Origin: Planctomycetota bacterium
GTDB lineage: Bacteria > Planctomycetota > Planctomycetia > Pirellulales > Pirellulaceae
Reading direction: 5' to 3'
DNA: 45,206 bases
Assembly: GCA_024277285.1 (NCBI GenBank)
Contig: JAJRVM010000072.1
Span: 1-45,206, forward strand
Part shown: positions 1 to 7,112 of the stretch, piece after piece
Position numbering within the stretch: position 1 is the stretch's first letter
How the letters are laid out: every line of letters starts with the position of its first letter
Notes under the pieces: generated by a model
What the model was told of the DNA's origin: nothing
The model's input: the letters and a program-made list of their open reading frames with translations, nothing else
The model's database searches: none
Position numbers and translations under genes: made by a program

Positions 1-93
1 GAGGGCACGAAAGCGACTGGCAGAAGAAGACGTTCGCCCCCTGACGCTCATTCTGCCCGCGCTGTGTGGCAACGAATAACGGTGCGCGGCCAC

Positions 94-135
94 AAAAAGC
101 GGCGTTGCAGGTGCATCCGCACCAGGCAACGCCGC
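94..135 (-). terminator. Rho-independent terminator of the porin gene
   Basis: Read on the minus strand, a 10-bp GC-rich stem (GCGGCGTTGC at 99-108 pairing with 126-135) encloses a second stem (110-114 with 119-123). It is followed at once by five T residues (94-98). It lies about 40 bp past the stop codon of the porin gene. This is the clearest intrinsic terminator in the window. Confidence 0.9.
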
Positions 136-172
136 GTCGAGAGATCGATATGATTCGCTGCAGGTAATTCGA

Positions 173-1564
173 TCAGTAGGTCAAGATGGCATCCACGCCG
201 ACGGTGGTTTGATCGAATTGAGCGTACGGCTGCCAGTCGTGGCGGATTTCGGGGCGCAACACCAGGTTGGCCATCGGGCGGTAGTTCAGGCCCATCGTCC
301 ATTCGTAATTCGAATGTCCTTCGTCCTTCCACCATTCGATTCGCGTGCCGGCCGCCCAGCATTCGTTGAAGGTGTAGAACAGATACTGATTGACGCTCAG
401 TTCATCTTCGCGGTCGGCGATCGTGCCACCGGCCATGGACGTGGTAACATCCCCAATCGAAACCAGGTCGGTTTGGAAGACGTAGTTGAACTTGTCCGTC
501 AGATTGACATCGACCACAAAGCTATGGGAATAGGCTTCCGAACCACGCCAACCCAGGTCACCACCGGTCGTGATGTAGGTCATGGTGATATCGTCGCCAA
601 GCGAGTAGGCGAAACCACCCAACCAGCTGCTGCCGTTGCCGAACTGACGGAAGCCGGTATCCCACCCGAGGGTCCAGCCGACGTAGACGTCGAGGTTTTC
701 CGAGGCCGAATAGGTCCCGAGCACGCCGGTGTGTGTAAACGGCTCGCTGTTAAACATCGTTAGTGCGTGACTGTAGAAAAAGTTGCCCGGTGCGGTCACG
801 CCTTCGTAGCCAGCCAGCGTGTAAAAGCGGCCTGCTTTGAGCGAAAAGTCGCCGTTGCCGACTTCGAAATAGGCTTGCGGAATCGCCCAGCCGTAAACGC
901 CATTATCCCAGTCATTGTCCCAGCCGCCGGTGGTGCCGAAGGCCTGCGTCTTTTGCGCATCGGTACCGTACATGACGTCAACGCGACCGCCCCAATCCCA
1001 GCCACCCGCATTTTCGTCGAGTGTTTTTTCGAGGTAAGCCCACTGCTGGTGTAGGTTGATGCGGTCAGGCAAATCGTTAAAGCTTGCGCCTTGACCTGGA
1101 AAAGTCGACAGCGGCGTCACCTTGTTGTGATAGCCGAGCGACGTCCAGCCGCCGAGCCGAATGTTGCTGCGATTAGCCGGCATAAGTTGAAAGGGCTTGG
1201 AGGGGCCAAGCAAGTAACACGAATTGCAACTTCCACATGCGCTACCGCATCGACCGTCACACGATACGGATCCGTTGCAGGGATCACAGTCGCCAAAGGA
1301 ATCGTAGGCTGAGATGCTTGCCCCTGATTCAACCGCCTGGGGTTCCGCGGGCTGGGGCTCGGCTGCAGCATCGCTTGGCGACGGTTCTTCCTCTTCATCA
1401 CCATAGTAGTAGCCGTAATAGCTGTCGTTGGACAGTGACACCGGACGCACCGAAGACACCGGACGCACCGAAGCGGGGTGCCTGAGCGTTTGGGCCAAGA
1501 CCGGGCTGGCGACAAACGCACAACCCAGAATTGCAGCAAACGCACTGTAGTAACTGGTTTTCAT
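173..1564 (-). CDS. Outer-membrane beta-barrel porin, BBP2/OmpL-like
   Basis: A 463-residue secreted protein with a signal peptide (residues 1-24, ending VLA before Gln25), then a short duplicated RPVSSVRPVS stretch, a Tyr/Gly and Glu/Pro-rich linker (about 46-80), and a cysteine-rich patch with seven Cys between residues 93 and 116. From about residue 130 to the end it alternates aromatic and Gly-rich strands, as in BBP2-type porins (PF07642), ending in an aromatic C-terminal strand (DAILTY). It probably forms a diffusion channel in the outer membrane. I chose the ATG at 1564 because a GGAG lies 8 bases upstream; the longer frame adds eight residues in front of the signal peptide. It is a single-gene unit with its own terminator. 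The Cys patch before the barrel is unusual for a porin and may tether or cross-link the protein; that is inference. Confidence 0.85.
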   Translation of the reverse strand: MKTSYYSAFAAILGCAFVASPVLAQTLRHPASVRPVSSVRPVSLSNDSYYGYYYGDEEEEPSPSDAAAEPQPAEPQAVESGASISAYDSFGDCDPCNGSVSCDGRCGSACGSCNSCYLLGPSKPFQLMPANRSNIRLGGWTSLGYHNKVTPLSTFPGQGASFNDLPDRINLHQQWAYLEKTLDENAGGWDWGGRVDVMYGTDAQKTQAFGTTGGWDNDWDNGVYGWAIPQAYFEVGNGDFSLKAGRFYTLAGYEGVTAPGNFFYSHALTMFNSEPFTHTGVLGTYSASENLDVYVGWTLGWDTGFRQFGNGSSWLGGFAYSLGDDITMTYITTGGDLGWRGSEAYSHSFVVDVNLTDKFNYVFQTDLVSIGDVTTSMAGGTIADREDELSVNQYLFYTFNECWAAGTRIEWWKDEGHSNYEWTMGLNYRPMANLVLRPEIRHDWQPYAQFDQTTVGVDAILTY

Positions 1565-2156
1565 CTCTCGTACTCCGCTAATGGACATATGTGTGGGGCA
1601 AATGGGCTGAGTCGCATGGGGGAACAGACCTGTTTAGCTGCTGAAGGGGAATGCCGTGGTCACTGCGAGAACCGGATTCGCCAAGGGGTGGTTCTCGCAG
1701 GTTGCCAAACATGTCGCGCCCGTTGCTCACTTCAAGCCGTGAGGATCTAAGGTCACGGCACGGTCAATACCAGCTGCATCGTGCGCAGCTGCGCGCCTAG
1801 TATGGAACCGTCATCGTGGTCTTGATTACCAGTTCTCTTCTTCGACGCAAAAAATGACACCCATTTACTGCAATAGGGTCGGTTTCGTGCCGCAGAAGGT
1901 GGTTGGCATGCGAAATCGATAAGACCTGACGGTTGGGCAGACATTGCCAGCGATGCGTGTGATCGTCTGGTACGCGCGGCGGTCGTGCGTGGGCGGCAAA
2001 GTCGTCGCACCTTGCGTAGAGTGTCGCAAGCTGGGGAGGCGAGTGCTCGTCTGCCGCTTCGCGTAGAATGGGAAGGCTATGGCTATCTGTTGGGGCTATC
2101 TGTTAGGGCACGCGCTGACGGTGCCGCGTCGGCCCCGGGGCTGACGAGCGAAATCG
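1565..2156. other. Intergenic spacer between ftsY end and porin start
   Basis: About 590 bp between two minus-strand genes. It must carry the porin promoter, but I find no convincing -35/-10 pair. A near-perfect 13-bp tandem duplication of ggctatctgtt lies at about 2079-2105, and a GC palindrome (GCCCCGGGGC) sits near 2135. Short open frames here have no family resemblance and no ribosome-binding site. Confidence 0.5.
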
Positions 2157-3227
2157 TCAATTCGTCTCGTCCTCAAACAGGGCGCGAACGAATCGGTCGA
2201 CGTCAAACAGAGCCAGGTCTTCGGCTGCTTCGCCCAAGCCGATGTACTTGACCGGCAGCTCGAATTGGCGCCGGATAGGGATCACCACGCCCCCCTTGGC
2301 TGTTCCATCCAGTTTGGCCAAGACGATCCCCGTACAACCTGCCGCTTCCGAAAACCCTTTGGCCTGGCTGATCCCGTTTTGGCCGGCGGTCGCATCCAGG
2401 ACCAGCAATACTTCGTGCGGGGCTTCCGCGATCAATTTGCCGATGACGCGGCGAATTTTTTCCAACTGCTGCATCAGATTGGTTTGAGTCTGCAGCCGAC
2501 CGGCGGTGTCAATGATGCAAATGTCCGCGCTCACCTCAACCGCGTGTGCGACGGCACGATGGGCAACACTTGCCGGATCCCCCCCTGCCTTGCCGGTCAC
2601 GATTTCAGCGCCGATCCGTTGCGCCCAGATCGAGAGTTGCTCGACGGCGGCAGCTCGAAACGTATCGCCGGCACCCAAGACGACCCGTTTTCCCTGCAGG
2701 GTGAACATGGCGGCGAGTTTCGCGATCGAGGTGGTTTTGCCTGATCCGTTGACGCCCACGACCATGATCACCGTCGGCCCGCTGGTGGCCAGTGTAATTG
2801 GCGATTGGTCTTGAGCCATGAGTTCGCGCAGCGAACTCATTACCGACTCCAATACGTCACTCATTTGCACGACGCGGCCGTGGTTGTCCGCAGCGACCCG
2901 GTCTCGAATCTCATTGGCTGGCCCGGTTCCCATGTCGGTTTTGACGAGAATCGCGAACAGTTCATCCAAGAACGGTTCGTCAACCAAGCGCCCTTCCCGT
3001 TTGAACAGATCACGAATATCGGTATTCAGCAGGCCACGGGTTTTCTTGAGCCCTTGGCGAACGCGCGCCAGGACGCTTTGCTTGGGCGCGTTTTCGGTTT
3101 TGGATGTGCCTGCCTGTGGTTCGCCACTTGCTTCAGCGTCCCGGTGGTCCCGGTCCGAATCGCCTTGATCCGAAGCGTCTTGATCTGATTGGGGTTTCGC
3201 TTTCTTGAACCGATCAAAAAGAGCCAT
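2157..3227 (-). CDS. ftsY: Signal recognition particle receptor FtsY
   Basis: SRP receptor GTPase (356 residues) that docks ribosome-nascent-chain/SRP complexes to the inner membrane. Residues 1-50 form the charged A region, without a membrane segment. Residues 51-140 are the helical N domain. The NG GTPase follows: P-loop GVNGSGKTT (158-166), DTFRAAA (188-194), DTAGR (240-244) and G4 motif AKLD (304-307), followed by GTAKGG. Most FtsY proteins have TKLD at G4; the Ala variant should not prevent guanine recognition because Lys and Asp are kept. The gene lies 89 bp behind nusB on the same strand and is likely the last gene of a ribH-nusB-ftsY unit. The start is the ATG at 3227 (MALFDRFKK, typical for the family), although no strong ribosome-binding site is visible. 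Confidence 0.97.
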   Translation of the reverse strand: MALFDRFKKAKPQSDQDASDQGDSDRDHRDAEASGEPQAGTSKTENAPKQSVLARVRQGLKKTRGLLNTDIRDLFKREGRLVDEPFLDELFAILVKTDMGTGPANEIRDRVAADNHGRVVQMSDVLESVMSSLRELMAQDQSPITLATSGPTVIMVVGVNGSGKTTSIAKLAAMFTLQGKRVVLGAGDTFRAAAVEQLSIWAQRIGAEIVTGKAGGDPASVAHRAVAHAVEVSADICIIDTAGRLQTQTNLMQQLEKIRRVIGKLIAEAPHEVLLVLDATAGQNGISQAKGFSEAAGCTGIVLAKLDGTAKGGVVIPIRRQFELPVKYIGLGEAAEDLALFDVDRFVRALFEDETN

Positions 3228-3316
3228 GGCAGTCTTGCGCTTTCAAATGTTGATTATTGCGACTTGTCCTGGGCGACTTGTCTTGGGAGCGGCACGTGTG
3301 GATTTGTGACAGGCTG

Positions 3317-3742
3317 TCATTCCTCTTGTCGCGATTCCTGCAGGAACCGGTCGAGAATCCCATTGACGAACTGAGCGGACTGTTCCGCGCCGAATCGTCG
3401 TGCGAGATCGACGGCTTCATTAATCGCAACGCGGCCTGGCGTGTCGGTGAAGAGAATTTCAAATGTTCCGAGTCGCAACACGTTTCGATCGGTAGTCGCC
3501 ATCCGCTGCAGGCTCCAATTCTTCGCGCGTTGGCCCAAGAGTTCATCTAATTCGTGTCGGTTCTTGCGTACGCCAGCCACCAGCGCGCTGGCAAATTCCA
3601 CCAAATCCCGGTCGTTATTCAATCGTCGGCGCAGGAACTCGTCCGAGGCAACCACGCTGTGCCCTGGGTTCATGTCGTCTTCGTACAGCACTTGCAGTGC
3701 AACTTCTCGAGCTCGGCTACGTCGCGTCATGGCGTTCGTCAT
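3317..3742 (-). CDS. nusB: Transcription antitermination protein NusB
   Basis: An all-helical RNA-binding protein (141 residues, normal family length). With NusE/S10 it binds boxA RNA and assembles the antitermination complex on rRNA operons. Diagnostic blocks are RRSRAREVALQVLYE near the N terminus and the C-terminal AINEAVDLARRFG followed by FVNGILDRF. The ATG at 3742 puts the RRxRARE block at the same distance from the start as in E. coli NusB. A second ATG four codons on (3730) is also possible; the AAGGTGG upstream is too close to the first and slightly far from the second. It lies between ribH and ftsY on the same strand, a common bacterial pairing with riboflavin genes. Confidence 0.95.
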   Translation of the reverse strand: MTNAMTRRSRAREVALQVLYEDDMNPGHSVVASDEFLRRRLNNDRDLVEFASALVAGVRKNRHELDELLGQRAKNWSLQRMATTDRNVLRLGTFEILFTDTPGRVAINEAVDLARRFGAEQSAQFVNGILDRFLQESRQEE

Positions 3743-3867
3743 CCACCTTATAATCGTTGCGGCAAATACGATCCCGCACGTTGGCGGCCCGTAACGTTTT
3801 CATTCCGCCTTTGGCCATCACGTTGTGCACTGATCGCCGGTCGTCTCTTATTCACGTCCGTCTCTTA

Positions 3868-4350
3868 TCACGTCCCTGCGCGCCCCATTATGTCACCCAG
3901 GCTTACCATTTCCAGCGCGGCTTGAGCGCATTCGCGACCCTTGTTGCCAACGTTTCCGCCGGCGCGGTGAATCGCCTGTTCCATGGTGTTGCAGGTGAGC
4001 AGACCGAACAGGACCGGGATATCGGCAGCCAGCGAGATTTGTCCCAGTGACAGGCTTACTTGCCGGTTGATATGGCGGTCGTGTGTTGTTTCGCCACGGA
4101 CGACTGCTCCGAGACAGAGGATCGCCCGATATTGTTTGGATTGTGCGAATCGTTGCGCTACGAGCGGGATCTCCCAAGCGCCAGGGACCCGGGCGACATC
4201 AATGCTTTGGTCGGGCACGCCGTTGGCGGTCAGTGTTTCCACGGCACCCGATAGGAGTTTTTCCGTGATGGTGTGGTTATATCTCGCGACCACGATGGCA
4301 AACCGACCTTCTGCGGCGATGGGCAACGATCCTTCGATGAAATTTGGCAT
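3868..4350 (-). CDS. ribH: 6,7-dimethyl-8-ribityllumazine synthase
   Basis: Lumazine synthase (160 residues, typical length) condenses 5-amino-6-ribitylamino-uracil with 3,4-dihydroxy-2-butanone 4-phosphate in riboflavin synthesis, usually as a pentamer or 60-mer shell. Visible signatures are FAIVVARYNHTIT near the N terminus, VPGAWEIP (substrate loop), GAVVRGETTHD with the catalytic His, and AIHRAGG followed by NKG near the C terminus. The more usual GETPHF is GETTHD here, a mild change that keeps the His. It heads a probable ribH-nusB-ftsY unit, 125 bp upstream of nusB. No FMN riboswitch is apparent in the 160-bp space before it. The start ATG follows CAGGG 10 bases upstream. Confidence 0.96.
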   Translation of the reverse strand: MPNFIEGSLPIAAEGRFAIVVARYNHTITEKLLSGAVETLTANGVPDQSIDVARVPGAWEIPLVAQRFAQSKQYRAILCLGAVVRGETTHDRHINRQVSLSLGQISLAADIPVLFGLLTCNTMEQAIHRAGGNVGNKGRECAQAALEMVSLGDIMGRAGT

Positions 4351-4512
4351 TGAACGAACCCTGCTGAGGGTGGAAATGAGTGACGAACACGATCCATGGT
4401 GGGCGTCGCGCCGGCACGGGGAGCGACGCTTGCCGCTCCGAGACGTACCGAGTCTGGCTGTGTTTGGTTAGCCGAGCCTGGCTACCGGTACTTTTGCACT
4501 CGGCGTAACGGC

Positions 4513-6045
4513 CTATCCATTCATGTTCATACTCATCAGGAATTCGGCATTCGACTGTGTCTTTTCCAGGCGTGTGACCAGCAGGTCCATGGCATCGGGC
4601 GAATTCATCTCACTCAAGACACGTCGCAACACACAGACTCGCCGATGCTCTTCCGGATCCATCAACATCTCTTCGCGACGTGTGCCGCTTCGGTTGATAT
4701 CAATCGCTGGCCAGATGCGGCGATCGACCAGTTTTCGATCGAGCACAATCTCCAGGTTGCCGGTTCCTTTGAATTCTTCAAAGATCACCTCATCCATTTT
4801 GCTGCCGGTATCCACCAGCGCGGTCGCCATAATGGTTAGCGAGCCACCTTCTTCGATCTTGCGCGCGGATCCAAAGAACCGTTTGGGGTTCTGCAGCGCG
4901 TTGGCATCGAGTCCGCCGGAGAGGATCTTGCCTGATTGCGGGCATTCGGCGTTCCAGGCGCGCGCCAGCCGCGTGATCGAATCGAGAAAAATAACGACGT
5001 CGATCCCGTACTCGACCATCCGTTTCGCCTTCTCGATGACCATCTCGGAAACCTGGACGTGGCGCGATTGAGGTTCGTCAAAGGTCGAGCTAATGACTTC
5101 GCAGTTAGGCCCTTTTACTTCCCGTTCCATATCGGTCACTTCTTCGGGCCGCTCGTCAATCAAGAGCATGATGACGTAGGCGTCGGGGAAGTTGATCAGC
5201 ACGCTGCGCGCCATCTTCTGGAGCAAGATGGTTTTGCCTGCGCGCGGAGGACTGACAATCAAGCCACGTTGGCCAAAGCCGATCGGCGCGACCAGGTCGA
5301 CCACACGCGTGGCGACGTCGTGCGAGCCGGTTTCCATCACGATGCGAGTATCGGGATGCAGCGGCGTCAGGTCATCGAACTGCACCTTGTCTACCATCAA
5401 ATTCGGATCTTGATAGTTGATCGCCTCGACACGCAATAGCGCGAAATAGCGTTCGTTCTCCTTGGGAGGGCGAATCTGGCCCGATACGGTTGAACCGGTC
5501 TGTAGCCCGAAGCGGCGAATCTGACTCGGAGATACGTAGATGTCGTCGGGACAGGACAGATAATGGTAATCGGGACTGCGCAAGAATCCGAACCCGTCGG
5601 GAAGAATCTCCAGGGTGCCTTCACCATACATGAGCCCATTCATCTTCACGCGTTCTTTCAGAATGCGGAAGATCAAGTCTTGCTTCTTCATGCCGGCGAC
5701 TTCGGTGACATTTTCCTTACGCGCCTCGTCGATCAGCTCGCCCATGCTCAGCTTCTGCAGCTCAGCAATGTGGATTTCGCCTTGCTTGATTTTTTCGTAC
5801 CGATCGTTCGTATCGTCGGTCACGCCACGATCTGTCACGCCACGATCTGTCACGCCACGATCTGCCTCGCCGGCAATTTCTTCCGCCAACGAAAGTGGCT
5901 CGTCCGTTTCCACGTCGTACGAGTCATCGGTGTTTGAGCTCTTGCCGCTGGTCTCTCGACGCGGTTTGGATTCACTGCGGCGCCGGGACGTTTGCTTGCG
6001 ACGTCCACGGCGAGGATCGGAACTGTGAGAATTCGAGTCAGTCAT
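4513..6045 (-). CDS. rho: Transcription termination factor Rho
   Basis: A hexameric RNA/DNA helicase (510 residues) that ends transcription at Rho-dependent sites. Residues 1-80 are a charged, low-complexity extension (Arg/Ser-rich, then acidic) absent from E. coli Rho. It contains three DRGVT units encoded by a 15-bp tandem repeat at 5820-5864. The Rho N-terminal helix domain follows (about 92-135), then the cold-shock-like RNA-binding domain ([13 protein letters not shown], about 146-157), Walker A PPRAGKT (266-272), DERPEEV, and the R-loop region [12 protein letters not shown]. The start is the ATG at 6045 with GGAG 10 bases upstream; a longer frame to 6084 adds an unlikely hydrophobic leader. 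The gene follows coaE and polA on the same strand. The 325-bp leader may allow autoregulation, as known for rho in other bacteria. Confidence 0.97.
   Translation of the reverse strand: MTDSNSHSSDPRRGRRKQTSRRRSESKPRRETSGKSSNTDDSYDVETDEPLSLAEEIAGEADRGVTDRGVTDRGVTDDTNDRYEKIKQGEIHIAELQKLSMGELIDEARKENVTEVAGMKKQDLIFRILKERVKMNGLMYGEGTLEILPDGFGFLRSPDYHYLSCPDDIYVSPSQIRRFGLQTGSTVSGQIRPPKENERYFALLRVEAINYQDPNLMVDKVQFDDLTPLHPDTRIVMETGSHDVATRVVDLVAPIGFGQRGLIVSPPRAGKTILLQKMARSVLINFPDAYVIMLLIDERPEEVTDMEREVKGPNCEVISSTFDEPQSRHVQVSEMVIEKAKRMVEYGIDVVIFLDSITRLARAWNAECPQSGKILSGGLDANALQNPKRFFGSARKIEEGGSLTIMATALVDTGSKMDEVIFEEFKGTGNLEIVLDRKLVDRRIWPAIDINRSGTRREEMLMDPEEHRRVCVLRRVLSEMNSPDAMDLLVTRLEKTQSNAEFLMSMNMNG
5820..5864. 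repeat. 15-bp perfect tandem triplication inside rho
   Basis: TCACGCCACGATCTG occurs three times without change (5820-5834, 5835-5849, 5850-5864). It encodes a DRGVT repeat on the minus strand within the disordered N-terminal extension of Rho. The period is a multiple of three, so the reading frame is kept. Confidence 0.95.
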
Positions 6046-6410
6046 GAAAGGGAAGCTCCAGATGAGCAAATAGGCTCGGCACACAGACGGTGCCAGAGGG
6101 TGGGTCAGCTGCTTGCGTGAAGGGGAATAGGTACTTGCATGAAGGTTTGACTGCCAGTGACAAGACGACGTTGCACAGTCCTACGAGGTGGTCCGTAAAC
6201 GCTGGGGTGTCTCCGCAGCCAGAATCCCGCAGCCAGAATCGTAGAGGGGCTGGGCCAGAAGTGCCCATCACCCCCATTATCGGGCTTCTCGCCTCCAGGT
6301 GAAGGCCGGTTCCCACAAAAATCGTGACTATTTGGCCAATCGCGTGTCGCAACGTCGAAATCGCGGCTGACGACGCGATTTTCGTGCGATTTGAGGCGTT
6401 CCGTGCGCCG
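6046..6410. other. rho leader region downstream of coaE
   Basis: This 365-bp spacer sits between the coaE stop and the rho start, both minus strand. It holds a 14-bp near-perfect duplication (ccgcagccagaatc, about 6214-6240) and a GGAG ribosome-binding site for rho at 6056-6059. I see no clear promoter, terminator or small gene. Confidence 0.5.
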
Positions 6411-7112
6411 TCATTCCTTGCCCGCTCGGAATAATTTGCCCCAAAACGTATCGATCTGCCGAATCGTGGCGGCATGTGAGCCGCCATTGTCAATGATGTC
6501 GTCGGCACGCTCACGCTGGTATTCGATCGGCGGTTGCATTGCTTGGCGAGCTTTTAGCTGGTCCCCAGACCAGCCGCGCGCCGCAGCACGCGCCGCGCGC
6601 ACGTCCAACGGAGCATCGACAAAGAGGATTTTATCGCAACAGGACTCCCAGCCCGCTTTGTATAGCACGGGGGCGTCGAGTATCGCGGCAGGCACCACGC
6701 CGTCTCGCCGGTAATGCGCAATCCGTTCCGCAATCCGAGCACCGATCTGCGGGTGCGTTAACTGCTCGAGGAACGCCAATTCACGCACGCTCGCAGGGCC
6801 AGGGGCGAATACGCGCCGCGCAATCGCCACTCGATCTACCCGTGCGAGCTCCACATGATCCGGCGTTTGCTCAGCTGCGAGCAGTTCCTGTTGCGCATCG
6901 GCTGGCGTCTGGAAAACTGCCGCTCCCCAGCGCCTCCACAGTGCTCGCTTGACCTCGGTTAACTCGAGTACGTCGTGTCCGATGCGATCTGCGTCGAGAA
7001 TCGCCGCGCCGCGTCGCCCCAATTCCCGCGTGACCATCGTTTTACCGCTGGCGATGCCGCCGGTGACGCCAATGACGAGCATGGTTTGACGAGCACGGTT
7101 CTCTCCCATCAT
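6411..7112 (-). CDS. coaE: Dephospho-CoA kinase
   Basis: Catalyses the last step of coenzyme A synthesis, phosphorylating the 3'-hydroxyl of dephospho-CoA with ATP. The 233-residue protein shows the P-loop GVTGGIASGKT near the N terminus, ILDADRIGH (the catalytic Asp region), LDAPVLYKAG in the lid/CoA-binding part, and a conserved late IDNGG. The proposed start ATG (7112) overlaps the polA stop codon (ATGATG containing TGA) and has GGAG five bases upstream. This points to translational coupling with polA. The next ATG (7109) and the ATG at 7082 (MLVIGVTGG) are alternatives. The C terminus ends before the rho leader. Confidence 0.95.
   Translation of the reverse strand: MMGENRARQTMLVIGVTGGIASGKTMVTRELGRRGAAILDADRIGHDVLELTEVKRALWRRWGAAVFQTPADAQQELLAAEQTPDHVELARVDRVAIARRVFAPGPASVRELAFLEQLTHPQIGARIAERIAHYRRDGVVPAAILDAPVLYKAGWESCCDKILFVDAPLDVRAARAAARGWSGDQLKARQAMQPPIEYQRERADDIIDNGGSHAATIRQIDTFWGKLFRAGKE

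Noticed and set aside
1753..2010. 85-residue minus-strand open frame between ftsY and the porin
   Set aside because: No recognisable domain, no ribosome-binding site, Arg/Ser-rich noise composition.
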